DNA of 64,000 nucleotides from Paracamarosporium sp. OC-R06-R3 (lineage: Eukaryota; Ascomycota; Dothideomycetes; Pleosporales; Didymosphaeriaceae): contig JACVRA010000364.1 in assembly GCA_019828545.1 (NCBI GenBank), forward strand, positions 310,001 through 374,000, read 5' to 3'. Below are positions 47,055 to 59,008 of this stretch, in pieces. Position 1 is the first letter of the stretch. Every line of letters starts with the position of its first letter. Below the pieces are notes generated by a model that had not been told where the DNA came from, made no database searches, and saw only the letters and a list, made by a program, of their open reading frames with translations. The position numbers and the translations under genes were made by a program.

Positions 47055-49706
47055 TTACCGCTTTAACATGCTCTTGAAACTCGCGGCCGACGCAGAGCTA
47101 GGATTGAATAACGGCTTCATGCGCGGGCTGTCTTTGCCGTCCATTGGCTCCTCCTTTGGCTTAATTAGCGGCGCAAACTTCGGCGGTGCCCACTTCAACC
47201 TCTCACTCTCCTCCTTTGCTTTTGCTTCTGTTTCCTCTCGTTGCTCTCTTCTGGCCCTTGCCTTCTCTAGCTCATGCAATACCCTTCGTTGATCATGCAT
47301 CCTTGCTAAATCCCTTAACAACTTCGGGTCAGCCTGCTTCTCCTCCTCAATATGCGTCATGACCTCGCCAATCTTGCGAACATTCTGCGCTTTTGCGTAT
47401 CCTCTAAGCAAAACCTCATAGGTAAACTGATCGGGCTCGATGCCACGACTGCGCATGATCTCGTAAACGCGCTCCGCAGCTTGTGATTGCTGGGATTTGA
47501 AGAAGCCCTGCATGAAAATGTTCCAGGTGTAAACATTGGCTTGCGAGCCATGGTTGGCCATATCGTGGACGACCTGAGAAGCATGTTCAAAATGCTGGGT
47601 TCGGCAAAAGGAGAGAAGAAAAGTGTTCCATATGATGGGGTCTTTGGCGAGCTTGGAGAGGGTGGTATCGTGTTGGATATGGACTAGCTGGGTGAACTTT
47701 TGATAGAGGGTCCAGACATGGTTTTTGCTGGAGGAAGAAGCTTTGAGGATTTCTAGTTGGAGCATAATGTAAAGGGCCAGCGGCGAAGGATCCATGAACG
47801 CGGATTCAGTGAGGGTACCATCGGATGAGGATAGTGAATTTACGTGTAGAGATGGAAAACCCGCAGCCCAAAAGGGTTCCAGTGGACGTGGTGAGAAAAA
47901 TCGAAGATAGGTTCGCAGGATTTGTTCGGATCGGCCTAACAACTCTTCTGGATCCCGAAATTCTCGGTGGAGACAAACGAACTGGAAATATAGATAGCCG
48001 GTTGCAAGCCAAGGATCTTTCATCTCTCTCGCAGTCTCGGCACAGTACTTTGCGAAATCATTAAACTTGGTAGGCTCGTCTGCCATAGTACATCCGTGAA
48101 GTAAGGTGGAGAAGGTGACCTTATCAGGTTTGAGGCCGTTCTCGTCAAGCGTATTGTATACTTTAAAAGCAGTTGCGAAGTCGCCCGCCTTCACGGCATT
48201 ATGGATGATGACATTGTAAAGGAGAATGTCAAGCTTGACGCCAAAATCAACAAGAGCTGCGACGATGCCAGTCGTCTCGTGGTAATTTTTCTCGGTCGTC
48301 ATGCTCCTGTGGAGAGTCAGAGCACAAGACCACCGGAACCTCTTTTCGTTCACTACTTGCGCCCTAACCCCTTGGTCTTCTGCTTCATCCACGATAATTT
48401 TAAGACATGAAAGGGCGCGCCTAAAATCACCAGCCTTGGCAAAGGTGTTGACGTAGTGTAGAAGCACATGATGGCCAATGTGTGCATCTGAGTCTTTCAT
48501 GAGATTGAATATACGTTGGAAATCTGCAACGCTGGCAAGCTTTGCAACACAGAACAGTAAATCCTGTGAGCAAACGCGTTTATGCGGCGCTAGATGCTCG
48601 TGAAAGACGTGATAGAAGGCCGGAATGAAGCTAGATTTGCTCCGCTGTAAATGTTGTTTCTGTGCCGGTTTCCAAATGTTCTTGTTTAAATATACCCGCG
48701 CCAAATGTTCGAATGCGTCTGCGAGAATTGCTGCATCCAGACTTTCAACGCAAGGACGGTGCGTCAAGGCTTGGAGATAAGGTAACGCCTGATGGGGAAA
48801 TTTATCGAGAAGATATATGAGCAGGTGAGGCCAGTATTGCTCCCTCACCTCTATATCGAAGGCATTCCAGTTTTCCCAGATCCAATTGGCACTCGATGCA
48901 TAGTCGTTGTCGAGTAAACGAGCCGCCCACGATGCACACATTTCATGATGCCTTAACACGATCGGATGAGCGCGTCGATTTAAACCTGGATAAATCTTTC
49001 GATCCAACGCAGCAAATGCTAGGAGGAACAGTTCTCCTTGCGATTTTTCAGTCAGACTGAGCGGCTTCTGAAGGTCAACCGCTTGCAGTTCCCGTGCCGA
49101 AAGGGCAAATATACGACGTCGTAGTGACCTATATTTGCCATCCATTCTCTTGTGTATATCTTGGTATCTGGGAGACTCGTAGCGCTGGAAAGCCCCAAAG
49201 AATTTGTGAAGAGAACCTAAGCGTTTTTGACGCCGCCGTTCGGAAATGACCACACGTTTGAGTCGCTTCGGTGAGCTCAACAGGCCGCCGGTTTCTGGTT
49301 GCGTACTGCTCCGTACCGAGAGCACTTTTCGGACTTTCGGTCGAGGAACTGCTCTCTTCGATCTTCCAACACGTACTTCGTTCCTTCGTTCAAGAACATG
49401 GTCCACGGTCCGACGTGTGTTGCCACTTGCACCTTCCGTAGTGTAGTTCCGCAGCTGCTGCCTCGCGAAGCTGAAAATGTCGGCGTAACGCAAACCAAGC
49501 GTCATCCGCTCCTTTGCATCCCAGGCTAGTATGTTCCTTCTACCATTCCAGCTCCTCTTCTTTTTCTCCTGTTCTTTCTGTGACGGGTTGCCATGTTGCC
49601 GTGTGACAAGCTGGGCTTCGGCGTAGGCGCGAGGAGCGAGGAAGGGAAGGATGGGTGACTGGACGCTGGCGAGAGACCTGGCATGTCGGGGACAGGCGGG
49701 GCGCAT
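47055..49706 (-). CDS. pentatricopeptide-repeat (PPR) protein, probably mitochondrial
   Basis: A single exon of 883 aa. The N-terminus is Arg/Ala-rich with few acidic residues, suiting a mitochondrial presequence, and is followed by a basic segment to about residue 200. PPR-type helix pairs appear from about residue 380 on. The clearest are LLYNVIIHNAVKAGDFATAF with GLKPDKVTFSTLLHGC, IIWNTFLLSFCRTQHFEHAS, VYTWNIFMQGFFKSQQSQAA and GIEPDQFTYEVLLRGYAKAQ. A charged coiled coil rich in Glu/Arg closes the protein. Fungal PPR proteins of this kind act in mitochondrial RNA processing or translation. The target RNA cannot be told. ATG 49706 is the first in frame. Confidence 0.85.
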   Translation of the reverse strand: MRPACPRHARSLASVQSPILPFLAPRAYAEAQLVTRQHGNPSQKEQEKKKRSWNGRRNILAWDAKERMTLGLRYADIFSFARQQLRNYTTEGASGNTRRTVDHVLERRNEVRVGRSKRAVPRPKVRKVLSVRSSTQPETGGLLSSPKRLKRVVISERRRQKRLGSLHKFFGAFQRYESPRYQDIHKRMDGKYRSLRRRIFALSARELQAVDLQKPLSLTEKSQGELFLLAFAALDRKIYPGLNRRAHPIVLRHHEMCASWAARLLDNDYASSANWIWENWNAFDIEVREQYWPHLLIYLLDKFPHQALPYLQALTHRPCVESLDAAILADAFEHLARVYLNKNIWKPAQKQHLQRSKSSFIPAFYHVFHEHLAPHKRVCSQDLLFCVAKLASVADFQRIFNLMKDSDAHIGHHVLLHYVNTFAKAGDFRRALSCLKIIVDEAEDQGVRAQVVNEKRFRWSCALTLHRSMTTEKNYHETTGIVAALVDFGVKLDILLYNVIIHNAVKAGDFATAFKVYNTLDENGLKPDKVTFSTLLHGCTMADEPTKFNDFAKYCAETAREMKDPWLATGYLYFQFVCLHREFRDPEELLGRSEQILRTYLRFFSPRPLEPFWAAGFPSLHVNSLSSSDGTLTESAFMDPSPLALYIMLQLEILKASSSSKNHVWTLYQKFTQLVHIQHDTTLSKLAKDPIIWNTFLLSFCRTQHFEHASQVVHDMANHGSQANVYTWNIFMQGFFKSQQSQAAERVYEIMRSRGIEPDQFTYEVLLRGYAKAQNVRKIGEVMTHIEEEKQADPKLLRDLARMHDQRRVLHELEKARARREQREETEAKAKEESERLKWAPPKFAPLIKPKEEPMDGKDSPRMKPLFNPSSASAASFKSMLKR

Positions 49707-50121
49707 GGGCGTAGGAGGGAAATGTGGCCTTCATCGAGCCATGACGCGCGGGACGAGATGGGGGATGGATGAGGAGGGTCGCGAGAAAAAGTTTAGGAGC
49801 GTGCACGGACGCGATGTCTCGAAGCTATTGAATGCGACTTCGATTAAACCTCAATAACGAATCGCGACAACCACTCAAGCTCTTGTGAATCAAGGCACTG
49901 TAAAAACCTCAAGAGTTACGCGGCCTCGAGGACCAACATAGGCAGACATAGCGTACGAAGAGAGAAAGTGAAGGCAACCGCGTCGCGCCCTCCACGAGCT
50001 AGCTAGCCTCTACGATCGCGTTCGCGCTCATATACGACACCTTGCGACGACGCTCTCACACTCTCTGTGCTCGGATCCACCTCCCCTTAGGATACATATA
50101 AAACTCGCAAGGATATCCATA
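49707..50121. promoter_or_regulatory. divergent promoter, PPR gene / cwf18
   Basis: A 415-bp spacer between divergent starts. TACATATAAAACTCG lies about 25 bp before the cwf18 ATG, probably within the leader. Confidence 0.4.
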
Positions 50122-50760
50122 ATGTCCTCCCACGAGAAGCTCTCTGCTGCAGCCAACGACCGCAAAGCCCGCCTCGCGCAACTCAAATCCCTCAAGCGCA
50201 AACAAGCTCCCACCGACGATACGCCCGCTCTTGAAGATGGTCCTTCTTCCTCCATAGCCATCACGACAGCCTCAACGGACCTCACAACCACCGACTCAGA
50301 GCCCTCCGTAACAACTACGTACCTTTCCGGGCGCAACTACGACCCTTCCACTCGCAATGTTAAGCTAGGTTTCGACAGCCTTCCGATCGCAGACCCTACT
50401 GCCACTCTAGAATATAAAGCAGAACAGCTCGCGCTTGATATAAAAAAGAAACAGGAGGAAGAAAAGAATGAGGACAAAGGACTAGATCTATTCAAGTTGC
50501 AGCCGAAGAAGCCAAATTGGGATTTGAAAAGGGATCTTGGGGAGAAGATGAGAGGGTTGGAGGTTCAGACTGAGAACGCTATCGCGCGCTTGGTGAGGGA
50601 GAGGGTAGAAGCACAAAGGAAGGTGCAGAATGGGAGTGCGGAGGGAGACGGAGAGAAAGTGGGTATGGAGGGCCGGGAATTGGTGGAGGCAATGCATCTC
50701 AAAGAAAAGGAAGAGGAGGAGGATAGAAGGAGGGAGAAAGAGGATGAGGACGTGAGCTGA
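50122..50760 (+). CDS. cwf18: pre-mRNA splicing factor Cwf18 (CCDC12-like)
   Basis: An intronless 212-aa protein. The N-terminal RKARLAQLKSLKRKQ helix and the central GRNYDP block, then DLDLFKLQPKKPNWDLKRDL-like sequence (here GLDLFKLQPKKPNWDLKRDL), are the family signature, and a Glu/Lys/Arg-rich coiled coil follows. Cwf18 belongs to the Prp19/NineTeen-associated part of the spliceosome. The acidic tail (EEEEDRRREKEDEDVS) is low complexity. It is convergent with the CCHC/RS gene downstream. Confidence 0.9.
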   Translation: MSSHEKLSAAANDRKARLAQLKSLKRKQAPTDDTPALEDGPSSSIAITTASTDLTTTDSEPSVTTTYLSGRNYDPSTRNVKLGFDSLPIADPTATLEYKAEQLALDIKKKQEEEKNEDKGLDLFKLQPKKPNWDLKRDLGEKMRGLEVQTENAIARLVRERVEAQRKVQNGSAEGDGEKVGMEGRELVEAMHLKEKEEEEDRRREKEDEDVS

Positions 50761-51100
50761 AAAGATCCAAGAGGTGGCATTGAAGCCGTGTCCACAACTG
50801 AATAGATAAAGAACGGCATGTCCGGCTCTACTTGAACAAGTGGATGAGGGAGCGGGCGTCAGCCAGTTTGACACAGAAGCTACAAGACGTCATTTGCGGA
50901 TGTATAAGCAGTAGCTTTTTGCAATGCCGTTCTTTGGCCAATTTCTCAGTACCGAGGGTATTTAGCTACTACAGTCGACCAAGAGAGTCAAAATCCACAA
51001 ACTCCTGGCTTCGAGCCATTGAATCTACATAAAGCGCCTTTGATGCCTGTCCCTAAAGATGATAATGCTACGAAGAGTGCTTACTCCTGCGTGGTCCCTT

Positions 51101-52213
51101 TCAGCGTCCGCCCTGCATTTGCCGTGTCATGGCAACTCGCTTGCTATAAGGGCTCAAGCTACGCTCTCTTGGTGCCGGCTGTGGTAGAGCTCTGACAGGT
51201 TCAGGGTGACGAACATCGGTATTAAATCGGTGGCGTCCGCCGCCATGAGCATCACTGCCATTCGTGCCACCATTACGATTCTTGTAAGGGCTTGGAGACC
51301 TTGACATACGACGCTTGGAATACGGACTGGGGCTTCTTTGACGATACGGTGACCTTGATCTTGATCGGGATGCACGTACTGGACGCCCTCTTGGTGGAAC
51401 CTCCCATCTTCCCTGCGCACCGAAGCTATCGTCATGTTTCACGTGTTGAGAGAGCATGCGGTCGTCGGAGATGTCCATGCGGTTGGGGCTTCGAGAAGGC
51501 GACCTAGAAGGCGAAGACCAGCGTGCTGAACGCTTGCCGCGTACCTCCCTGCTCCTGCTGCGGGATCGACGACCTCCTCGTCCCCTGGTATAACTGCGAC
51601 TCCGCGAGTAGTGCTTACGTGGTGCCTTCTGTCGCGAGCCCTCGTCATGCGATATGTCCATAACACTTGAGCGCGATCGTGACCTTCTCCGACCTCTTTG
51701 TTCTGGACTCATGGAGCTCAATCTCCGCCGTGTATTGCGTTCTGCCCGGTCCAGCGAGCGATTTGACCCGGACGAAACAGACCTGCGACCTCTTTTGCCT
51801 AACGCATCTCCTCCGCGAATCGATGCGTGCCCATTCTCGATACGCTTGGGCGAGCGCGAGCGCGAGCGCGAGCGGTTTGTGGATATGGTAGAGACGGAAT
51901 CAGAATCGGACACGGAGGATGCCGACCTTGAGCGCCTTTGTGACTTTTTGCGCCGTTCTTCCTCTTTTTCTGCTAGTATCTTGTCGGCCAGGCCCTTCTT
52001 GCGTAGCAAATCGCTTGGTACGTCTTCGGTCAGTTTCGGCTTCAGCGATGGGTTCAGGAGCTGCTGGGTGCGCGAGGGCCGTGGCTTGTACGGGCGCTCT
52101 TGTGCGGAAACGGTACATTCGTACGAATAGTGGCCTTTTTGCAGGCACTTCTGGCACGTGGTGTTTGGTGTCGCCTTTGAGCGGCCACCATAGCCACCAC
52201 GGCGGCCGAACAT
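51101..52213 (-). CDS. CCHC zinc-knuckle, Arg/Ser-rich protein (ZCCHC10-like)
   Basis: An intronless 370-aa protein. After a Gly/Arg-rich start, one zinc knuckle CQKCLQKGHYSYEC lies at about residues 20-33, followed by a Lys/Pro-rich stretch with YKPRPSRTQQLLNP, conserved in this family. The remaining 250 residues are an RS-like domain (many SRSRSRSP-type runs), typical of nuclear-speckle or splicing-associated proteins. An RNA-related nuclear role is inferred. It is divergent from the R3H gene across 755 bp. Confidence 0.85.
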   Translation of the reverse strand: MFGRRGGYGGRSKATPNTTCQKCLQKGHYSYECTVSAQERPYKPRPSRTQQLLNPSLKPKLTEDVPSDLLRKKGLADKILAEKEEERRKKSQRRSRSASSVSDSDSVSTISTNRSRSRSRSPKRIENGHASIRGGDALGKRGRRSVSSGSNRSLDRAERNTRRRLSSMSPEQRGRRRSRSRSSVMDISHDEGSRQKAPRKHYSRSRSYTRGRGGRRSRSRSREVRGKRSARWSSPSRSPSRSPNRMDISDDRMLSQHVKHDDSFGAQGRWEVPPRGRPVRASRSRSRSPYRQRSPSPYSKRRMSRSPSPYKNRNGGTNGSDAHGGGRHRFNTDVRHPEPVRALPQPAPRERSLSPYSKRVAMTRQMQGGR

Positions 52214-52968
52214 GGTTTATGAATTGCAAGTGTTAGTGCGAGTGCGCGATCCAGTTCAGGGTCAAAGGCTGCAGATTGTATTGCGGATCCTGAAGGGACG
52301 CAGGACGGCAAGGCTTCAGACTTTTGCCTGGCGCAGCAATCGTCGGGCTCGCACTGCGCAAATAGAGGACGTAGGACAGGCGAGAGGGTGGAGGCGTTGC
52401 CGCAGAGGTTCGAGGTTTCTGTCGTTGGGCCAGGCGACGCTTGGTGCCAGCTCAAGAAGCAAGCTGGAGCAATTGCTAGCTCGCGCGAAAGTGAGTAAGA
52501 ACGCACGTGATAGACATTGGTCGCGCCTGTCGCCAAGCCCGACGCACGGTTCAATTTGTCGACGTCGAGCCTCTATCATTCCTCTGGCTCCACACACATT
52601 CACCCCGCCGTACCAGCCCTGCGACCCCCGCTGCGACGCTTCAAATCGCAAACGAGCCCTTTGCCGCGCATCGCAGGCTTCGTGCGCTGCCTGCCTTTTT
52701 TTACGTCCACCGACTACCCCACACTGGCTCGAATGTCGACTGTCCACCATGTGCAGCTTTCTGGCCATTGCAGCGACTTTCCTTGAGCAGCCGATTTCCT
52801 GAGACTTTTTACAAAACTTCGAACACGTTCCTTTCGGTCGACGCGACCACCTTGAAGCTTTCCGGCGTTAGGGTTGGTATCATTTCAGCGGGGCTTTACA
52901 GCTTTTTTTTTCCGTCCTCTCTGGCCTTCCACTTCTGAACAAGATCCCTCCCGGAAGCCTCTTTGATC
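52214..52968. promoter_or_regulatory. divergent promoter, CCHC-RS gene / R3H-SUZ gene
   Basis: A 755-bp spacer. Frames here on both strands (for example 52212-52802) are Arg/Cys-rich and show no family features. A T-run lies at 52903-52910. Confidence 0.45.
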
Positions 52969-55675
52969 ATGACGTCCGCCGTGCCATGCCCTCAAGGGCA
53001 GGCTTCGTCTAGGCCCTCCTTTGCAAAAGTGAGCTCACATGGCATGTAACTACATTCAGGATATACACTAATTTATCAAGGTCGCGGCACAAACGTACAA
53101 GCCACAGACACCCAAAGAACTGGCGCCTAGCATCAAGCCTCCAGTTGCGATTCCGCAACCTGCTATCCCCACCAACATCATCCAGCCTCCACACGTCGGC
53201 AGCTCAGCGCCTGCTGTTCGCATTGAGACGAGAGCCGAGCCGAGCCAAGCCACCGAAAATGCTGGTAATACAGCTGCCCGCACTGGACAACCGACCAGCG
53301 CAAACGGAGATCAAGCGGCGAATCCTCCGGAACTCAAAGAGGAGGAAGCAGCCAGGCTGCGCCCGTCTATTGCTCTGGTGAAGTTCTCCGCTACCGAGGA
53401 CAGCAATACGCAACTGTCTTCGTCCGATGGCTCAGTAAAGCCTCCGAGCCTTGATGGGAAGAGTATTGCTTCAGGAACCACCTTTGCGTTGGATGAAAAG
53501 GAGTCGCTTCGTCCGGATGACAGTGCCAGCCTCAGAGCAGTCGAAGAGGAAGACGTGACGTCACCGCCCGAGTCCAACGCTGCTGGCTCCCGTGTCGGGT
53601 CTGACAGTGAGGCTCGCGCATTCCGCGCTCAGCTGCATGAGATTGCTGTCATGGGTCCACAGCCACAGCGAGGAGTGCCGCCTGGCCGCTTTCCCGTCCC
53701 GAACCCTAATAGTCCGCACACGCTCTACGACCCGAACCATCCCCCAAATGGCATCGGACGTTCGCTTTCTCAACCTATTGTCAATGGCATATCCCAAGGG
53801 GCTGGGCCGCAAAGCTTACCAGCTATACCCGATGAGAAATTGATCGAGGCGTTACAGTCACCCAGAGATCGACTGTTCGTTGTGAAGATTGAACAGGACT
53901 TCATTGATTTCATCAAAGATTCTCGGTACTTGAGCACAAAACTTCCCCTATAGTACGCAATCACTGATCATCATAGGGAAAACGAATACTGCCTTCCTAA
54001 CTGCAACACGTTCTACCGGATGCTTGCGCACCGACTTGCCGACTATTACTTACTCGGTCATGTAGTTGATAACACCATGACAGGTGTGAGAATCACGAGA
54101 ACGCCCTACTGTCGAATGTGCGAGATCCTTTCTCTGACCTAGCAACAGTATCGCTAACTACCTCATAGTCCTCCCCCACTATCGCAGATGGTTGATGCTA
54201 CTAAAAGTGCAAACACTCCTCCTGTGGATCTTCCGGCTCGTAAAATAATGCGTCGCGGCGACGATACAAGGTCAGGTACCAACACAGAAGGTAACTCCGA
54301 AAACCCGTCCAAGACCACGTCCGAGATAGACGGCAGTGAGGGAGGGAACGACAAGACCGACGCTGGTGCTAAGAAAGACAAGTCATCAATGACACGAGAA
54401 GAGCGTGAGGCAAGGTACCGAGAGGCTCGACAGCGGATCTTTGGAAGTGCGGAGAGTGAGGAAACTGATTCGTCCGATGCTATTGTACCGCCTGAAGAAA
54501 AAGATGCGTCTAGATCAAGTTCTGCCTCTGGAAAGAAGAAAAACAAGAAGCAGCGCAACCAAGATGACGACGATGGTTTTGAGGCGCGTTCTCGTTTCAA
54601 CGCTTATTACCCTGGTCAGTATGCTGTTCCTGGCTACACCGGAGATGGAACCGTGTACTACAGCGGCTACCCCACGCCAATGACGAACCCTCAGTATTCA
54701 CCTATGGCCCCAAACGCGTCTCCGCCTTCGAACTACGGCAATCCATACCCAGTCATGCCGCAGGATCCACAGGCTCAATACTGGCCTGGGCAACAATTCC
54801 CGCAAGCTAATGGACCTATGATGTATCCAAACTATGGCCAAATGCAGAACGGGTACGACTTGTCTACGGATTTCCAACGAGGCATGCAGTCGTTTCAGAA
54901 TTCTGGCATGCCTAGCCAAGTGACCCCTAAGATGGCGAACGCCTCGATGGCAGGCTTCCCTGACCCTTACGCTCAACAGCCTCCGAATGCCCCCATGAAT
55001 CAAGGCTGGTCGCCAATGAATCAACAGCCTTCGTATCCGATGTCGCAAGGTTATGCTCCGAATGGTCCAAACAATCGACCCATGTCTGCGCCAATGCAAG
55101 GCCCGGCTCCAGGCGCTTATCCTTACGGGCAATTCCCACCTCCTACCTTCAATGGGAAACCAAACCGAAATCAGCACCCCATTCCCGGAAGCTACCAACG
55201 CCAACAATTCAATCCACAGAGTCAGGCATTCATACCCGGTGGTCGCAATATGCCTTACCAGATGAATATGCACAGTGGCCCTCAGATGATGAATGGTTAC
55301 GGCAACTACCAAATGCCGCCTGCACAGATGGCTCATCAGGTACCAAGGCCTAGCCCGCCCACCGCCAGCACCGCGACATTTGGTCACTCATTCATGATGT
55401 TACATTCTGGGTCGACCAATGTCAATTCCTCACCACCTAGTCAACCTCCTCTCTCGTCTCAGAGTGCATCACAGCTGCGCGGGGGCGAGGCGCAAGATTC
55501 GGGGTTATCGAGTCAGAGCAGTATTGCTAAGTATGGTACGCCTTCGAACCTCCCGGCTAGACCTCCTCCAACCCAACAGCAACCACCCAAGTTCACTCTT
55601 CCTGGGCACAACTTCCCGCCAGCATCTCGTGTGCCTAGCAACCAGACGCCCCCTTTTGGGGGCAATGCATCTTAG
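52969..55675 (+). CDS. R3H-SUZ domain RNA-binding protein
   Basis: Four exons: 52969-53028, 53081-53925, 53977-54117 and 54169-55675, introns 51-52 nt; 850 aa. Splicing joins FIDFIKDSRENEYCLPNCN to TFYRMLAHRLADYYLLGHVVDN and RTPYCRIPPPLSQM, a complete R3H domain around residues 285-355 with the R-x3-H pair in HRLADYY. A SUZ motif follows (EEREARYREARQRIFG). The C-terminal 350 residues are Pro/Gln/Asn/Met/Tyr-rich and probably disordered, suited to phase-separating RNP granules. R3H-SUZ proteins (Encore and ARPP21 relatives) bind single-stranded RNA and affect mRNA fate. The specific target is unknown. The short first exon ends FAK and the second begins VAAQTY. Confidence 0.9.
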
Positions 55676-56608
55676 CTGGCGTGTGGTAGCCCTTCTAAGT
55701 GCGATACAGGCGCACTCTATTTAATGCCGCCACGATTATGTCAGTCTTAGCATTGCGATGGTGCTCCAAATTTGCTTCTCCATGCATATTAGTTGAGTGG
55801 TCACGGTCCATTTGCAGGGTGGCGTTTACGAGTAAATTGGCATACTTATAGGTGTGAAGTCATTGTTGCGTGATTTGAAAATGGCATGGAATGTTTGGGT
55901 CGGTGGCGGAGTTCATGTAGCCTTTATAGATAGCCATGGGGACTTCCATGTTAATACCTTACCTACAACCCCTAAAATGTGATGTGTGAAGTCATGAACG
56001 CTTCCATCCTGTACTGTGTGCAAGCTTCCAATGCCTCATTCTACCTTGGGAAAGTAATTCAAACTCTCATTGAAACACTTCACATCCCAATCGCACGACT
56101 ATCTCGCCCACCCCTCCACATAAGTTCCCTTCCCCACAACTCTTTCCAGGTATGGCCGGCTACCATGAACACCGATTCTTACATCCGAAGATGATACGAC
56201 CAAAGACGAAAACATTCTCTAGACTGCACTGAAACGTTTACTGCTGGTATGCTTGATGCTCAAGGGGGTACTAGAAGGATTGCTGCTACCTGTGTACTGA
56301 GCCAGGTGCTTTCGAAACTCTGTTATTGAGAGCGAGAGGAAAGGCATCAGTGAGAGCAGTTAGCTTAGGTTCGCGTCTAAGACATCACTCCAGAAATTCT
56401 ACAACACTTAGTTTACATAATGAATAAGACTCGTTGTTTACTCACCCAGTTTATTGATTCGGGGTTCAGCCATTGTTCTATACCTAGCCAGTTATCAAGT
56501 TCCTGTCCAAAGTCCTGGCTAGGTGGTAGAAAGTGAGATGACTGGTCCGGAGATAGCAATGTCCTAGTAAGATTCTAGTCAGAGAGTTATCTCAAAAGGG
56601 CTGTTAAC
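55676..56608. other. intergenic, convergent 3' ends
   Basis: A 0.9-kb spacer between the R3H gene and the Zn2Cys6 gene. No supportable gene. Confidence 0.5.
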
Positions 56609-58383
56609 CTAGTAGAGAACGTACTGCAAATGCTTAAGAGCGGGATTAGCCTTTGCGTAAAGCGGGTTATGATCTTGTAGCATGTCGAAACGAGCCACAG
56701 CGGCATCAAACAGTGGGCGGTACATTGACAAATCCTCGGCCTCGCTGTTATGGTCCAACAGGCATGACGCAAGCGTGATTGCGCCATGAATAGCACATGA
56801 TCCGGTGACGCCACCGCGAGCAAACCAACGGTAATGCCGCATTCGCGGACTTTCGAGTAGTTGCCGGTGAACATCGAGCAATGTCGCGCTAGAAGTGACG
56901 CATTTCATCTTCGATGCCGATCGATAGTGCCCGCTTGCTGAGCGAGAAAATGGACGGTGGAGCCCAAGATATAGTTGGTGAGCGTATAGTTGTAGGACGC
57001 ACCAGCGTGCGTGGCTTGACGTATCGAGAAGGCTTGGTGCTCCTTCAAGAAGGAAAGCTGCGTCCCATGATTTTTGCTCGCCGGCGATTGCGGCGTCTAA
57101 AGAAATGATTTGCGCCTCATCCAACTCTGCAGCATCACTGGACATATGTGTGCAAATCCGAGCGGATATCTGAAATAGACGTATCTTGAACTTCATGTCG
57201 GACATTTGCGTGGGTGTCGCTGTCGAAGAGGGTGGCAAGACCCTGTCTTGAAGGATATCGCCATCGTTCACGTCTCGTGGCATCGTTGCATGTATGTTGA
57301 GAAGGTGAGACATATCGACATCTCGATATAACATAGCTTGATAGGTATGCAACATCTGCAAGCCAGCCCAGCAGCGGCGACGACGCTCGATTTGGATGAA
57401 GTCGAGGTCTGTGGATGGCGATGACACATGACACTGCAGCGCAATGCCAATATTGAGTGCCATTCCTTATGTGATATTGTTAGCAGTCACATGCAATAGT
57501 GATCTCCTCCATAAATGAACATAAACCTACCTAGTATAGCCCAACTACGCTCCGCGCCTTCGTTATGAGCAATTGTCCAGGTCAAAAGGAGTAGAGCCTC
57601 GAGAGTACTTAGACGGTGGCGAACAAGAAAGTTATTATTGCACATACAGACCATGGCCATTACACGATAATCGTACGATATAGCTTCAGTGGTTCGAACA
57701 GGAGTGCCTGGCGTTGAGAGGCTCGCCAGAACAGCGTCTTCATCCTGCATTGTGTTGACGGCAACGGAGCAAACCAGGAAAAGCAGTGCTAGCCATGACA
57801 GATCTCCACAACCAGAATGGCTACGACTGTTAGAAAACTCTAGGAACTGAGATTGGAAAGTAGGTCCGTGTAAGATATGAAAAAAGGGCGAGACGTAGGC
57901 GAAGTATTGTGTAATGAGGTACTCGCAAGACTCTGTGGGTGGTAGGGCGCTTACGATGTCGTTGGTCGTCATTCTGGGGTCCAAGTGTACAAAAGGAAAG
58001 CAAAGCCCAGCTCCGAATTCTCTGCTCGGCCAGATCTGTCCCTGCATCTCGGTGGCATTCTGCTCTACTGGACGTTGCAGAACAATGTCTAGCCGAGTTT
58101 GCATCAGATCCTGAGTATCGTTATCCAAATGATGTTCACCTGCAATCCCTGTGGTGTGTGTTTGAGGTATCGACGGCTCCGGATCATGTGCAGCCGCATC
58201 GTCGTTGTTGGTATATTTGCATGCCGCCCTACACTTCCTTCGTTTGCACGTGGCGCAAGGGAGTTCACGATCGCATCGTAATTTTGATCGCCTGCAGGGT
58301 TCGCAACTGATAGGTTTCCGATAACGTCGCTGTCGTCTATTCGTCCTGGTATTGGTCTTACTTGTGCCGTTGTTGAGCTCCAT
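56609..58383 (-). CDS. Zn2Cys6 transcription factor, probable regulator of the PAD1-FDC1 pair (SdrA-like)
   Basis: Two exons, 58383-57531 and 57465-56609, with a 65-nt intron containing GCTAAC; 569 aa. The binuclear zinc cluster has Cys at 27, 30, 37, 43, 46 and 55 (C-x2-C-x6-C-x5-C-x2-C-x8-C), preceded by a basic arm. The rest matches the fungal-specific transcription-factor domain: YFAYVSPFFHILHGPTF, then AWAILGMALNIGIALQCH-type sequence across the splice (here SWAILG + MALNIG), and IERRRRCWAGLQMLH. ATG 58383 is the first ATG; the upstream frame has only TTG. It lies beside PAD1 and FDC1, and in Aspergillus niger a Zn2Cys6 gene (sdrA) next to padA and cdcA activates them. The orthology is inferred from context. 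Confidence 0.88.
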
Positions 58384-59008
58384 CGACTGTGCCTTCAATT
58401 CTTAGTACAGGTCGGAGACGACGGAGAAGCAAAGTATGATGCAAGTGGTGTCGGACTTATTTGTGGGGCCATCTCGGAGACATCACAGCAGAAAATTCGG
58501 AGACAGCTAGCCTAAACCCACAACGACCCATTCTAACATTACACTCCCATTTCGCGTCCATAGTGCCATAATCTTCAAATCACTCACCGAGAAGTATCTT
58601 TCGGAGGAAGGAATGCTTCCTCACGTCAATGTTGTTCCTGGAGACTTGCACACTACTCACGCTATTAGCGAACACAACATGGGGGCCCACAGGAGTATCT
58701 TCTGATCGCTTTCGAAGATGAATGCTATGATACCCAGAGGTAAAGTATTTGAAACTATGTATACAAGATTATATGCACGACATGCTACCTGGCACATACA
58801 CAAGGATTTTTGGTTGAGCTAGTCCAATTCGTTTTGCAGAAAACTGTATGTACGTGGCGAATTAGTGGAAAATGGATGATAACGCATCCCTATGCAGTCA
58901 AGAAGTAGTTCTTAAATCTCGCTGTAGAGATGTAAAGTAATTACATACACAGGCGTTCGGTTCTCGCTGGATGTCTTAAAGCTTCTAGCATAAACACCCC
59001 AGATATCC
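58384..59008. promoter_or_regulatory. upstream region of the Zn2Cys6 gene with four CGGAGA sites
   Basis: CGGAGA occurs at 58413, 58422, 58475 and 58498 (start positions), all on the forward strand and all within 121 bp of the regulator's start codon. Three are extended to TCGGAGAC. A further CGGAGG lies near 58607. CGG is the usual half-site of Zn2Cys6 proteins, so autoregulation is plausible. The rest of this spacer towards the PAD1 stop holds no gene. Confidence 0.55.

Noticed and set aside
52212..52802. 196-codon forward frame upstream of the R3H gene
   Set aside because: Arg/Cys-rich, overlaps an equally open reverse frame and cannot be spliced sensibly to the R3H exons.
54698..55387. 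229-codon reverse frame
   Set aside because: Antisense shadow of the low-complexity tail of the R3H-SUZ protein.
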